Shown in pieces: positions 16,574-25,301 of a stretch of 64,000 nt of DNA. Positions within the stretch are counted from its first letter, which is position 1, and every line of letters begins with the position of its first letter. The stretch is from NCBI GenBank assembly GCA_039029735.1, contig JBCCFL010000020.1, forward strand, positions 28,456 through 92,455, read 5' to 3'. The DNA comes from CADEDH01 sp039029735 (lineage in GTDB: Bacteria > Actinomycetota > Acidimicrobiia > Acidimicrobiales > SZUA-35). A program made the translations under genes and the position numbers. The notes below the pieces were generated by a model. It was not told where the DNA came from and did not search any database. It saw only the letters and a list, made by a program, of their open reading frames with translations.

Positions 16574-16656
16574 ACGCCTGGCGCGTCGGCCCTGGTGGGT
16601 GCGCGCGTGTGGATGACGTTTGGGGTGGAAGTCTGGCAGCGGGTTCGGCCCACGGC

Positions 16657-16662
16657 TAGGGT
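16657..16662 (+). promoter_or_regulatory. -10 box TAGGGT before small membrane protein
   Basis: TAGGGT about 37 nt before ATG 16699, leaving a ~30-nt leader with ribosome binding site GGTGGAGG (16684-16691). Followed by the G/C palindrome GTGCGCGCAC. Confidence 0.4.
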
Positions 16663-16698
16663 GCGCGCACACATTCCAACATGGGTGGAGGTATTCAA

Positions 16699-16953
16699 AT
16701 GATTGGAAGCATTATCGGATTGCTCATTATCGGAGCGATCCTCGGGTATCTGGGCCGGCTCGTCCTGCCCGGTGCCCAGGACATCGGCATCATCCGCACC
16801 GTGCTCCTCGGTGTCGTTGCCGCCGTGGCCACGGGCATCATCCTGAACCTGGTGATGGACAGCCCTGGCATCTTCAGCACCCTGATCGTCGGCGCCGTCG
16901 TTGCCGCTGTGCTCCTCTGGGCCGCCATCCAGACCAAGATCTTGCGCGCCTGA
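16699..16953 (+). CDS. GlsB/YeaQ/YmgE-family small membrane protein
   Basis: 84 residues, three hydrophobic segments with glycine-rich packing: IIGLLIIGAILGYLGRLVLPG, IIRTVLLGVVAAVATGIILN and TLIVGAVVAAVLLWAAIQTK. The segment GYLGRLVLPGAQ is the family mark. These transglycosylase-associated proteins are induced by stress in many bacteria, but their molecular role is not settled. ATG 16699 is chosen over ATG 16681 because GGTGGAGG sits 7 nt before it. A strong terminator follows. Confidence 0.8.
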   Translation: MIGSIIGLLIIGAILGYLGRLVLPGAQDIGIIRTVLLGVVAAVATGIILNLVMDSPGIFSTLIVGAVVAAVLLWAAIQTKILRA

Positions 16954-17004
16954 CCCCTCCCATCTCCTCCCGGGCCTGCCCAGCTGCGCCCGACCAGACG
17001 CGAA

Positions 17005-17044
17005 CGAGGCCCTCGCCCAACGTGGTGGGGGCCTCGGCCGTTTT
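17005..17044 (+). terminator. Intrinsic terminator
   Basis: Arms CGAGGCCC (17005-17012) and GGGCCTCG (17029-17036) followed shortly by TTTT (17041-17044). It lies between two convergent genes and could act from both sides, more strongly for the + strand gene. Confidence 0.75.
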
Positions 17045-17062
17045 CTGCCCCGATCGCGGGGA

Positions 17063-17257
17063 TCAGGTCTCGATCGTGATGGCGAACTCGGGGCAGTTGT
17101 CGGCCGTGAGCTGGGCCTTCGCCTCGAGGTCCGCTGGCACGTCGCCCTCGATCTTGAGGATGGCGTAGCCCTCGTCGTCCACATCGAAGACCTCGGGGGC
17201 CAGTGAGTAACAGCGGTTGTGACCTTCACACAGCGCTCGGTCGTAGTTGATCTTCAT
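17063..17257 (-). CDS. Single-cluster ferredoxin of cytochrome P450 type
   Basis: 64 residues, acidic. The cluster motif is CEGHNRC near the N-terminus with a final Cys-Pro in DNCPEF, so the second ligand position of a 4Fe-4S pattern is His. Such C-x2-H-x2-C ... C-P ferredoxins are usual partners of actinobacterial cytochromes P450 and commonly hold a 3Fe-4S cluster. No P450 or ferredoxin reductase gene is present in the window, so it stands alone. Ribosome binding site GAGGAG lies upstream of the ATG. It shares a terminator region with the convergent 16699 gene. Confidence 0.88.
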   Translation of the reverse strand: MKINYDRALCEGHNRCYSLAPEVFDVDDEGYAILKIEGDVPADLEAKAQLTADNCPEFAITIET

Positions 17258-17386
17258 GCCTCTGTCTCCTCGCCCTCAGCGTTGGGGTGTTCGGGGGCCG
17301 AGTCTATGGTCGGTCGTCCACGCAGAGAAAGCGCTCTGGGCGACGGACCGCTCGGGGCCTGCCTGGTCGTGGCCTCTGCGAATCGG

Positions 17387-17392
17387 TACCGT
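17387..17392 (+). promoter_or_regulatory. -10 box TACCGT before 17401 gene
   Basis: TACCGT lies 8 nt before GTG 17401 (5 nt before GTG 17398). This is the same box-to-start arrangement as in other leaderless genes of this window. Confidence 0.4.
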
Positions 17393-17400
17393 CGGGGGTG

Positions 17401-18042
17401 GTGGACACGGTGGCGGATGGGGCGGAACGGATCAGACGATGGAGCCCGTGGCGATTGATCGTCCCGATCGTGCTGGCGTTCGTGTTCGCCTTGTCCTTCG
17501 TCGGGGTGGTTCGCGACCTCTCGACACTCGGGGGGTGGTCGGCCACATTCGACGGTCGAGGCACGTTCACCACCTCGCAGTGTGAGACAACCACCGGTCG
17601 CTTCATCACCGAGGTGACGTGTGAGGGCGAGCTACGTCCAGAGCGCACCAACCGCCCGGTCGACTCGGTTCTGCTCGGCACCCGAGGTGGGGTCGGGTCC
17701 GACGCGCTCGTGCCCGGTGGCACGGTGGAGGTCTTCTTCGACCGGGCCCTTCCAGAGCGGGCCTACCCCGAGGACGCCTGGACCTCCGAGATCGGCCGGA
17801 TCATCCTCCGAGTGTTCCCCCTGATGTTCGTGGCCGGCGGCGCGTTCGCCTGGCTGGTCGGGTGGGTCGTCAACCGCAAACTGCCACCCGACGAAGCCGA
17901 GAAGCGATCACATCGCTACGCCTACCCTCAGCGCTTCCTGCTCCAGTCCCGCGGACTCACGTGGATGACGTTCGGCGTCCTGTGGTGGCTCGCCGATCGC
18001 TGGGTGGTCACGGCGTTGTTGGGCATGTCGAACGTCGGCTGA
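17401..18042 (+). CDS. Membrane protein of unknown function
   Basis: 213 residues from GTG 17401. Not recognised. Seen: a first span WRLIVPIVLAFVFALSFVGVV, an extracytoplasmic part of ~90 residues with two cysteines (SQCETTTGRF, TCEGELRPER) that could form a disulfide, a second span IILRVFPLMFVAGGAFAWLVGWVV, and a basic C-terminal part with one more hydrophobic stretch. The arrangement recalls DUF3592-like membrane proteins, but the similarity is not enough to assign. The frame is open upstream to 17287, but that part is arginine-rich and untypical; the promoter-like TACCGT supports the later start. Confidence 0.6.
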   Translation: MDTVADGAERIRRWSPWRLIVPIVLAFVFALSFVGVVRDLSTLGGWSATFDGRGTFTTSQCETTTGRFITEVTCEGELRPERTNRPVDSVLLGTRGGVGSDALVPGGTVEVFFDRALPERAYPEDAWTSEIGRIILRVFPLMFVAGGAFAWLVGWVVNRKLPPDEAEKRSHRYAYPQRFLLQSRGLTWMTFGVLWWLADRWVVTALLGMSNVG

Positions 18043-18072
18043 GCGTCACACCGCCCGTCTGCCCGGCGGTGC

Positions 18073-19497
18073 TCACTCCTCGGGGGCGTCCTCGGGCTGG
18101 TAGTCGTGGGGCCACAGTTGAGTCCGGGGCCGGAACTGGCTCCAGGCGAACCAGAACGCCTGGTGGCCACCGGCATCCGAGCCGTCGGCCCGCACGGCCC
18201 TGACCCCGCCGCCGTCGAGCTCCAGTTCGATGTCGTCGACGACCACCCGCTCGCCGGCTTCGAGTAGGTCCCGGGCCACACCGACGTGGAAGGCGACCGG
18301 GGTGCCGTCCTCGGTGAACACCCCGAGCACCGGCTCCTGCACGGGGAGACGAGGATCGCGGGGCCCGATCGGGAAGATCGGGCCGTTGTCGTCACGGCCG
18401 CCGAGCGGATCCAGCTCGTAGCTGCGGCCGATCCCGCCGTCCTCGGCCACGATCGTGGTGTCGGGGTGGGCCTCCTTCCACTCAGCCCACGTGGTGGTGA
18501 TCACCGACACCTGGTTGAACGTGACCCCGGCCTCTGCCATCGGCCCGGAGTTGGCGGCCCCGGTGAAGGTGTCGATGAACGACTGGGTGTTGACCTCGTA
18601 CATCATCTTGTTCGACCGGATCAGGAACCCCGAGGTGCGGAACGTCGGCTGTTCCCACGTCTCGTCGTCGAGTTCGTCGGTGAGGTAGGCCTGGGCCGAG
18701 CCACAGAGCGTGCAGTAGGGAATCCCGATGCGGCGCCCACCGAGGGTGTCGTTCACCATCTCGTGCACTTCCATGATGTTCTTGGGGTAGGCCCTTGCCT
18801 CGTCGTTGATCACGACGCCGAACACGATGCGCTCGTCGGGGTACCAGTCGCCATCGGCCGCGGGGGTCACCACCGGATCGTCGAGCGCCGGGATGCAGTT
18901 GCACGGCCCGTTGTCACCGGGCTCACGGTCGTCGATCAACACCCCACCCCACGACACGTAGCGCCAGTCGATCGTGTTGAAGTCGGTGAAGAGCGGCTCC
19001 CACCGGGGATCGACGCGGCTGTAGAAGTCGCGTTTGAAGGTGAAGTACCCGTCGGGAACGGGGATGTCCCATGCGATCAGCGCGTCGATCGTGTCGCCCC
19101 AGGCCGTGATCCCGCCGATCTCGATGCCGAGGAGGGCCTCGAGTGCGTTGTTCACCGAGTCGCCGACTGGTGGACCGACCACGAAGCGCTGGAGATCAGC
19201 CAACGCCCACGCCACCCGGGCGTCGCCGGTCTCGCCCAGCTCGGCCAACTGAGCTTCGGGGTTGTCGCCGAGCGAGAGCTGAGCCACCACGGCGCCCAGA
19301 AGTTCGCCCGTCTCGGGGGGCCATGGCCCGTCGGGATACTCCGGCGGTGGGCCGAAGTCACGCAGCTCACCGGTCTCGATCTCGGATATGTCGACGGTCG
19401 GCGTCGGGTTGGCATCCTCGGAGTCACCGGACGTGCTGCTACAGGCCGCCGCGATCAGCGAGAATGTGAACAGGAGGGGGAGCAAGATGCGAAGCAT
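18073..19497 (-). CDS. DUF3179-domain lipoprotein
   Basis: 474 residues. Lipoprotein signal MLRILLPLLFTFSLIAAAC with lipobox IAAAC, so it is exported and lipid-anchored. A Pro/Glu-rich spacer is followed by the DUF3179 domain: WGGVLIDDREPG, VFGVVINDEARAYPKNIMEVHEMVNDTLGG, and the conserved cysteine pair in GIPYCTLCGSAQAY. The function of DUF3179 is not established. The CxxC in a secreted protein suggests metal binding or redox chemistry, which is inference. The frame extends far upstream (to 20880), but that region is the antisense of the GMC oxidoreductase gene and is not coding. The start is divergent from that gene. Confidence 0.85.
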   Translation of the reverse strand: MLRILLPLLFTFSLIAAACSSTSGDSEDANPTPTVDISEIETGELRDFGPPPEYPDGPWPPETGELLGAVVAQLSLGDNPEAQLAELGETGDARVAWALADLQRFVVGPPVGDSVNNALEALLGIEIGGITAWGDTIDALIAWDIPVPDGYFTFKRDFYSRVDPRWEPLFTDFNTIDWRYVSWGGVLIDDREPGDNGPCNCIPALDDPVVTPAADGDWYPDERIVFGVVINDEARAYPKNIMEVHEMVNDTLGGRRIGIPYCTLCGSAQAYLTDELDDETWEQPTFRTSGFLIRSNKMMYEVNTQSFIDTFTGAANSGPMAEAGVTFNQVSVITTTWAEWKEAHPDTTIVAEDGGIGRSYELDPLGGRDDNGPIFPIGPRDPRLPVQEPVLGVFTEDGTPVAFHVGVARDLLEAGERVVVDDIELELDGGGVRAVRADGSDAGGHQAFWFAWSQFRPRTQLWPHDYQPEDAPEE

Positions 19498-19623
19498 GAC
19501 CAGCCGATCGTCGATCAAGGGCGCAGTGCCCAGGCGTGTCCGGAGTGTTGCACCGCCATCGAGCAGCTCCCAAGGTGAGCTGGGCCGAGTTTCGCAGAGT
19601 TTCACCAGGTTCGGGGGCTGCCG

Positions 19624-21033
19624 ATGCGGGTGATCGTCGTCGGCGCAGGCGCTGGCGGTGCCGTCATGGCTGGCCGCGCCGCCGAGGCCGGCCATGACGT
19701 GACGCTCGTGGAGGCGGGCCCGCACGCCCCCGGCCCCCTCGCGCTGCGCCGGGGTGATGCCACCGAGGCCCTGGCGGTGACCGACTGGTTCTGGTCGTCC
19801 TCTCGCTTCGCCACCTCGGGCGGGGCGGTCGGCGACTATCGGCTCGGTCGGGGAGTGGGAGGCGGCACCGCGGTCAACACCCTGGCCCTCACGGCGGGTG
19901 ACTCGGCCGACTACGCCCGCTGGGGTGATCGGCCCGGCATGGCGATGTGGGGTTCGACCACGGTGGCGGCCGCTCTCGCCAGGGTACGGGCCACGTTGGC
20001 GCCCGTACCGGTGGCGCCGGGGCCCTTCTCCTCTGCCTTCACCGAGCTGGCCGAGCGGTCGGGCTTCGGCCGAGGTGGCGCCAGCACCGGGCTCGACAGC
20101 ATCGGTGTGGTGCCGATCTCCGCCCCCGTCGACGGTCGTGGGGCGCGCCGCACGGCCGCCGACGCCTACCTGACGCCTGCGGTGGAGGTGCGGGCCGGGG
20201 CGCCGGTCGACCGGATCGTCCTGAGCCGGGGTCGGGCCCGGGGGGTGGATCTGCTCGACGGCACCAGGCTCGATGCCGATGCCGTGGTCGTGGCCGCAGG
20301 GGCCGTGCACAGCCCCCGGCTGCTGGCCCGCTCCGGGGCGGGTCTCGCAATGCCACGCCCGGTGGCCGATCACCCCTCTGCGTCGATCACCGTTGGGCTG
20401 CGGCCTGGGGGCCAGAGCCGGGTGGATCCCGTCGTCCCGCCGATCGCCACCGTGCTGCGCTGGAGGTCGGACGCCGAGCCGGGGGTGGAGCCGGCATCTG
20501 GCCAGCCACCGGAGGGCGGAGCTGACCTGATGGCTCTGGTGATGGACCATGTCGGACCGGGGCGGGCCGGTCGCCGCTATGGGGCGGTGATCGTCATGCT
20601 GACCGATCCGAGGTCGACGGGCCGGCTCAGCTCGGCGTCGTTCGACCCCGGATGGCTTCGCCACGGCGACGATCGGCGCCGTCTGGCGGCTGGCATCGCC
20701 CGGATGGCCGGCCTCCTCGCCGATCCCGAGCTCGGCGATGTGATCGACGGCGCCTACCTCGATGATCAGGGCACCACGATCGCATCGGTCTGCGACCGGG
20801 GGCCGACGGCCCTCGAGCAGTGGGTTGCGGCCACGCCGGGGCCGGTCACCCATGCCACCTCGACCCTGGCCCTCGGCCACGCCCTGAGCCCGGATGGCTC
20901 GGTGCCGGGGTGGCCGGGGCTCTCGGTGGCCGACGCCTCGACGCTCCCCACGATTCCCAACGCCAACCCTCAGCTGCCGATCATGGCGGTGGCCGAGACG
21001 CTGGCCGAGGTGCGCTGCGCCGAGTGGGGGTAG
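19624..21033 (+). CDS. GMC-family FAD-dependent oxidoreductase
   Basis: 469 residues, shorter than typical choline or glucose dehydrogenases (~530). FAD site VIVVGAGAGGAVMAGRAAEAG with Glu at the end of the second strand (LVEAG), second flavin motif GRGVGGGTAVN, AVVVAAGAVHSPRLLARSG, and the C-terminal GMC domain with HATSTLALG (active-site His) and LSVADASTLPTIPNANPQ. Members oxidise alcohols of sugars, choline or sterols. The substrate cannot be deduced. It is transcribed divergently from the DUF3179 lipoprotein with 126 bp between them, which contains the small inverted repeat CAGCTC/GAGCTG (19564-19582). Confidence 0.85.
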   Translation: MRVIVVGAGAGGAVMAGRAAEAGHDVTLVEAGPHAPGPLALRRGDATEALAVTDWFWSSSRFATSGGAVGDYRLGRGVGGGTAVNTLALTAGDSADYARWGDRPGMAMWGSTTVAAALARVRATLAPVPVAPGPFSSAFTELAERSGFGRGGASTGLDSIGVVPISAPVDGRGARRTAADAYLTPAVEVRAGAPVDRIVLSRGRARGVDLLDGTRLDADAVVVAAGAVHSPRLLARSGAGLAMPRPVADHPSASITVGLRPGGQSRVDPVVPPIATVLRWRSDAEPGVEPASGQPPEGGADLMALVMDHVGPGRAGRRYGAVIVMLTDPRSTGRLSSASFDPGWLRHGDDRRRLAAGIARMAGLLADPELGDVIDGAYLDDQGTTIASVCDRGPTALEQWVAATPGPVTHATSTLALGHALSPDGSVPGWPGLSVADASTLPTIPNANPQLPIMAVAETLAEVRCAEWG

Positions 21034-21160
21034 CGGTGGTCGTTCGACTCATGGGTTCCGGGAACTGTTGCCCGCCCAATAGCGTTCTTCTTCGTGCGGC
21101 GCGAACCGTCGCTCATGTGCAACCATGGATGCGCTAACACCCAGGAGGTGCCCCTCAACC

Positions 21161-21871
21161 ATGGCCTATCCCCAAGCCGGCATGACGCCGGTCATCCACG
21201 CCGACGAAGAGACGCGCGGCGCGTTCATGATCCGGGTGTACCAGCACCTGGCGCTCGCCGTGGCGGCCTTCATCGCCTTCGAGGCCATTCTGTTCGTCAC
21301 TGGTATCGCCGAGGCGTTCTACAACTTCCTCGTCGGCACCGGTGGAATCGCCTGGCTGCTGATCCTCGGTGGGTTCATGATCGTGAACGCCATCGCCAGC
21401 CGCTCGGCCCACAACCTCGAGAATCCCAACGCCCAGTACGCCGGCCTCTTCCTGTTGGCCGCAGCCGAGGCCGTCATCTTCGCTCCGTTCCTGTACCTGG
21501 CGTTCAGCCTGGAGGGCGGCACCACCACGGTGGGGATGGCGGCGGTGATCACTGCGGTCGGCTTCGCTGCACTGAGCGTGGTGGCGCTCACCACGCGCAA
21601 GGACCTCTCGTTCCTGCGCCCGATCGTGATGTGGGGCTTCATCATCGCCCTCGGCCTGATCGTGGCCTCGCTGATCTTCGGCTTCCAGCTGGGCATCATC
21701 TTCACGGTGGCGATGATCGGCCTGGCCGGCGCGTCGATTCTCTACCAGACGCAGCAGATCGTGCGTGAGTACCCCGCCTGGGCCCACGTTGGCGCTGCGG
21801 TGAGTCTGTTCGCCTCGGTGATGCTCCTGTTCTGGTACGTGTTGCGGCTCGTGATGGAGTTGCGCCGCTAG
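21161..21871 (+). CDS. Bax inhibitor-1/YccA-family membrane protein
   Basis: 236 residues, seven hydrophobic segments after a short polar N-terminus (HADEETRGAFMIRVYQHLALAV, typical of the family). Later segments include ASRSAHNLENPNAQYAGLFLL and LSVVALTTRKDLSFLRP, usual for bacterial BI-1/YccA proteins, which may be pH-sensitive calcium leak channels or regulate membrane proteases. Start ATG 21161 follows AGGAGGTG (21143-21150); the open frame from 21125 is not needed. A strong hairpin terminator follows. Confidence 0.88.
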   Translation: MAYPQAGMTPVIHADEETRGAFMIRVYQHLALAVAAFIAFEAILFVTGIAEAFYNFLVGTGGIAWLLILGGFMIVNAIASRSAHNLENPNAQYAGLFLLAAAEAVIFAPFLYLAFSLEGGTTTVGMAAVITAVGFAALSVVALTTRKDLSFLRPIVMWGFIIALGLIVASLIFGFQLGIIFTVAMIGLAGASILYQTQQIVREYPAWAHVGAAVSLFASVMLLFWYVLRLVMELRR

Positions 21872-22181
21872 AAGGCGTCACCTGCGTCGGACACCGTGCC
21901 GACGCCAGATACTTGAAACGGGCCGTTCTTCGGGGCGGCCCGTTTCCGTTCCGTCAAAGGCCCTGGTCCGGCGCCTGTAGCGCAGGCCGACCCGGTGGTC
22001 TAGGCTCACCTGCGTCTTGGGGCCGGGCGGTGCCGAGGCATGGGCTCGGTGGGCTCGAGGCGGCTGCGAGTGGGCGTCGATCCGCATGGATCGGCCGCGC
22101 AGAGCATGTGCAGACATCCTCACCTCCGCGACTTCGTCGCGGCCACCGAGTACCAGTGGATCGGTCGAGGAACAGGGGAAC
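21872..22181 (+). other. 310-bp gap: terminator, promoter, structured leader
   Basis: No gene is seen. It holds the terminator at 21915-21950, a possible -10 box TAGGCT (22001-22006), a palindromic stretch around 22079-22094 and a hairpin CCGCGAC-TTC-GTCGCGG (22126-22142) about 40 nt before the next ATG. The leader of the OmpA-domain gene may thus be ~170 nt and structured. Confidence 0.5.
21915..21950 (+). terminator. Intrinsic terminator after Bax-inhibitor-like gene
   Basis: Perfect 10-bp arms GAAACGGGCC (21915-21924) and GGCCCGTTTC (21937-21946) with a 12-nt loop, followed by a short mixed C/T tail (CGTTCC). Confidence 0.75.
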
Positions 22182-23327
22182 ATGCGCTCGCAACGGAAGC
22201 TCACCGGATTGTCGTGGCTGGCGGTACCCGTCCTGATCGTGCTGCTCGTCAGCGCCGCGCTGCTCGGCAACTGGCTGTCGGACAAGGCCCGCACTGAGGC
22301 CATCGAGGCCTCGGGACTGCGGAGCGAGCAGGTGGAGGCCGACGGGCTCGACATCACCCTCACCGGCCTGTCTGATGCCGCCGAGCGTGACGCCGCAGTG
22401 GCGGCGGTGGACGAGCTGGATTCCACATGGGACGTGACTGGGGTGTTGGCCGCCGGCCAACGTGACGCCGAGCAGTCCGAGGCTGACGACGGCGGGACCG
22501 GCGACGGCGTGGAGGACGCTGACGAAGCCGACCCGGATGACGACGTGTCTGACGACGCGAATGATGATGCGGCCGACGACGAGGCCTCGGCCGACACCAA
22601 CGACGACGGCGACAGCGCGGGAAGTTCCGGCACTGATGACGCCGGAGATACCGACGAGGCCGGGGCGCTGCCCACACTCGACGTCGGTTTCGATCCCGAC
22701 GGCACCGTGACCCTCGCAGGTTCGGTGCTCAACGACGCCGACAAGGACGCACTGCTCAGCGCCGCCGCCTCGCAGTTCGGCGGGGACCAGGTGAGAGACG
22801 AGCTCGACGTGCTCGCCGATGGCGAGGGCCCTGTGCGTGTCGTGCTCGGGGGCAGCGCCGTGAGCGAGGCCCAAGCCGACGCCTGGCGCACTGCCGGCGC
22901 CGAGATCACTGCTGGTCTCGCCGGCGAGATCACCGATGACATCGAGGTCGTGGCGGGCACGGTCGATCAGTCACTGAACGCCCTGGTCGATCTCGATCCG
23001 ATCGAGTTCGACGAGCGACGGGCAGCCGTGCGGGCATCGTCGTTCGCCACGCTCGACGCGGCGGCGACGCTCATCAACGACAACCCCGACGCCGGTGTGT
23101 TCCGGGTCGTCGGCCACACCGACTCCGACGGGCCTGCCGGTGGCAACGAGCGGCTCAGTCTCGCCCGGGCCGAGGCCGTTGTGGCCTACCTCGTGGCCGA
23201 GGGTGGCGTGGACCCGGACCGCCTCGACGCCGTCGGCGCCGGGGAGACGGAGTTGTTGATCGAGCCCGAACTCACCTTGGCCGACAAGCAACGCAACCGT
23301 CGGATCGAGTGGGAGCTCGTGTCGTGA
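22182..23327 (+). CDS. ArfA-like BON/OmpA-domain membrane protein
   Basis: 381 residues. N-terminal anchor LSWLAVPVLIVLLVSAALLGNWL, a region with two BON-like repeats (ADGLDITLTGLSDAAERDAA around 50; GTVTLAGSVLNDADKDALL around 185) separated by a strongly acidic Asp-rich linker of about 70 residues, then an OmpA-like peptidoglycan-binding domain at the C-terminus (FRVVGHTDSDG, ERLSLARAEAV, QRNRRIEWEL). This order, one span then BON then OmpA, is that of M. tuberculosis ArfA (Rv0899). It probably links the membrane to peptidoglycan from outside. ATG 22182 follows AGGAACAGGGGA. The next gene, 70 bp on, also has an N-terminal anchor. Confidence 0.83.
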   Translation: MRSQRKLTGLSWLAVPVLIVLLVSAALLGNWLSDKARTEAIEASGLRSEQVEADGLDITLTGLSDAAERDAAVAAVDELDSTWDVTGVLAAGQRDAEQSEADDGGTGDGVEDADEADPDDDVSDDANDDAADDEASADTNDDGDSAGSSGTDDAGDTDEAGALPTLDVGFDPDGTVTLAGSVLNDADKDALLSAAASQFGGDQVRDELDVLADGEGPVRVVLGGSAVSEAQADAWRTAGAEITAGLAGEITDDIEVVAGTVDQSLNALVDLDPIEFDERRAAVRASSFATLDAAATLINDNPDAGVFRVVGHTDSDGPAGGNERLSLARAEAVVAYLVAEGGVDPDRLDAVGAGETELLIEPELTLADKQRNRRIEWELVS

Positions 23328-23397
23328 ACCCATCTCGGCTCACGACCTGCACCGGTGGATCGGCGGCGATCTCCACCGCATCGAAAGGAACCATCTG

Positions 23398-24387
23398 ATG
23401 CCTTGGTGGCTGTGGACCATTTTCCCGTTCCTGCTGCTCTTCTTCCTGCTCGGGCTGTTGCTCGGGTTGGCGCTGTTGTGGTTCCAGCGTCGGCGTAGCG
23501 TTGCCGAGAACGAGCAGCGGCGGCTGGAGGCCGAGGCGGAGTCTGACCGCCTGCGGCTGCGGATCTCGGCCCTGCAGGACGCCGAGGAGCGGGCCGCCGA
23601 GATGGAATCGCGCCTCGCCGACGCCGGCTCGTCGGCCGAGGTCGAGGGCGCATCCGATGACGTGGTGGCGCTGCGAGCCCAGCTCGCCGACGCCCAGGCC
23701 AAGGCCCGGGTGCTGCCGGAGCTGGAGTCCCAGATGGTCGCGCTCAAGGAGCGGGCGTCGGAGGCGGACCGCCTGGAGGCCGAGTCGGCCATGCTGCGCC
23801 GCCGAATTGCCCGGGCCAACGAGCTCGAGAACGAGATCGCCGATCTGCGGCTCTCCGCCTCCCGAACCGAGGAGCTGGAGCGCAACGGCTCGTCGCTGCG
23901 AACTGAGGTCACCCAGGCCTTCGCCCAGGTGGATTCCCTCTCGATGGAGGTGGACACGCTCACCGCCGATCTGGCGGCCTGCCGAGCGGCCCGGGCCGAG
24001 CTCGACGCGGAACTCGCCGCATTGCGGACCGGAGGCAACGCGGTCGCACCCGAGCCGGCTCCCGAGCCCGTGGCCGCTGCCCGCGTGGCCGACCCTGCCC
24101 CTGAGCCGACGGCCACCGACACGCCCGCGTGGCAGGTCGGCACGACCGCACTCGGCACACCGGGAGCCGCCCACGTCGATGATCTGAAGGTGATCAAGGG
24201 CATCGGCCCTGTGATGGAGGGGATCCTGAACGGGTTCGGAATCCAGACCTGGGATCAGGTGGCTGCCTTCACCACCAACGACGTGGAGAAGGTGAGTGAG
24301 GCGATCGAGACCTTCCCGGGTCGCATCGAGCGCGACAACTGGGTGGGGCAGGCCCAAGGCCTCGTCGCCGGCCGTGATGGGGGCTGA
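23398..24387 (+). CDS. Membrane-anchored coiled-coil protein with C-terminal HHH-like domain
   Basis: 329 residues. N-terminal span WLWTIFPFLLLFFLLGLLLGLALLW, then ~180 residues of heptad-rich coiled coil (many Glu, Arg, Leu; RLEAEAESDRLRLRISALQ), an Ala/Pro/Glu linker, and a C-terminal domain DDLKVIKGIGPVMEGILNGFGIQTWDQVA ending GRIERDNWVGQAQ. That last domain is the helix-hairpin-helix module found fused to NuoE or L21-like proteins; the GIGP turn normally contacts nucleic acid. A membrane-tethered coiled coil ending in such a module is unusual and its job is unknown. Likely an operon with the ArfA-like gene. Confidence 0.75.
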   Translation: MPWWLWTIFPFLLLFFLLGLLLGLALLWFQRRRSVAENEQRRLEAEAESDRLRLRISALQDAEERAAEMESRLADAGSSAEVEGASDDVVALRAQLADAQAKARVLPELESQMVALKERASEADRLEAESAMLRRRIARANELENEIADLRLSASRTEELERNGSSLRTEVTQAFAQVDSLSMEVDTLTADLAACRAARAELDAELAALRTGGNAVAPEPAPEPVAAARVADPAPEPTATDTPAWQVGTTALGTPGAAHVDDLKVIKGIGPVMEGILNGFGIQTWDQVAAFTTNDVEKVSEAIETFPGRIERDNWVGQAQGLVAGRDGG

Positions 24388-24423
24388 GGCGGGGCCCAGG
24401 TGGGCCGCCCGTCCGCGGTCGGC

Positions 24424-25293
24424 TCAGTCGTAGTCGTAGAAGCCGCGGCCGGTCTTGCGGCCCAGCAGGCCGGCTTCAACCATCCGGGCCAGCAATGGGG
24501 GAGGGGCGTAGAGCTGTTCCCGGAACTCCTCGTAGAGAGACTCGGCAACGGCCTTGGTGGTGTCGAGCCCGATGAGGTCGGCCAGCGACAGCGGGCCCAT
24601 GGGGTGGGCACAACCGGTGACCATGCCCTGGTCGATGTCCTCCTTGGAGGCAAAGCCCGACTCGAACATCCGGATGGCCGACAGGATGTAGGGGATCAGA
24701 AGGGCGTTCACGATGAAGCCCGCCCTGTCCTTCGAGTGGATCACGCGCTTACCGAGATGGTCGTGGGCGAATCCCTCGGCTCTGGCCACGGTGGCATCGG
24801 AGGTGTGCAGGGAGGTGACCACCTCGACCAGCTGCAACACCGGCACCGGGTTGAAGAAGTGGATCCCGATCACGTTCTCCGGCCGCTTGGTGGCCATCGC
24901 CAGCTTCATGATGGGAATCGACGAGGTGTTCGACGCCAGTACCGCGTCGGGATCGGTGGTCACCTCGTCGAGCGTGGCAAACGTCGCCGTCTTGGCCGTC
25001 TCGTCCTCGACGATGGCCTCCACCACCAACTGGCGGTCGGCGAGCGTGTCGATCGAGGTTGTGAACTGGAGGCGGTCGAGCGTGGCCGTCATCTCGTCGT
25101 TCGACATCTTGTCGGCCCGCACCGCCCGCTTGAGCGAGTTCTCGATCCGGCCGTGTCCTGACTCAGCGGCTGCCTGGTTGGCCTCGACCACCACCACGCT
25201 CATGCCCGCCCGGGCGGACACCTCGGCGATGCCCGAGCCCATGAGGCCCGCCCCGACGACGCCCACCCGTTCCAACGCCACACTGTTCGTCAT
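24424..25293 (-). CDS. 3-hydroxybutyryl-CoA dehydrogenase
   Basis: 289 residues, full length. NAD site VGVVGAGLMGSGIAEV at the N-terminus; ASNTSSIPI; catalytic His in GIHFFNPVPVLQLVEVV; AGFIVNALLIPYI; and the C-terminal HPMGPLSLADLIGLDT. These are the marks of the short 3-hydroxyacyl-CoA dehydrogenases (Hbd/FadB2) that act in beta-oxidation, in butanoate metabolism or in polyhydroxybutyrate precursor supply. No other gene of such a pathway adjoins; the crotonase at 39645 and acyl-CoA dehydrogenase at 50096 are distant. It is leaderless and shares a 31-bp divergent promoter region with the decarboxylase. Confidence 0.9.
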   Translation of the reverse strand: MTNSVALERVGVVGAGLMGSGIAEVSARAGMSVVVVEANQAAAESGHGRIENSLKRAVRADKMSNDEMTATLDRLQFTTSIDTLADRQLVVEAIVEDETAKTATFATLDEVTTDPDAVLASNTSSIPIMKLAMATKRPENVIGIHFFNPVPVLQLVEVVTSLHTSDATVARAEGFAHDHLGKRVIHSKDRAGFIVNALLIPYILSAIRMFESGFASKEDIDQGMVTGCAHPMGPLSLADLIGLDTTKAVAESLYEEFREQLYAPPPLLARMVEAGLLGRKTGRGFYDYD

Positions 25294-25301
25294 GGTCGAT
25301 C

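Noticed and set aside
19498..20880. A 935-residue minus-strand ORF covering the DUF3179 lipoprotein and more
   Set aside because: The upstream 460 codons are antisense to a clear GMC oxidoreductase and show no domain, and the lipoprotein signal peptide begins at 19497.
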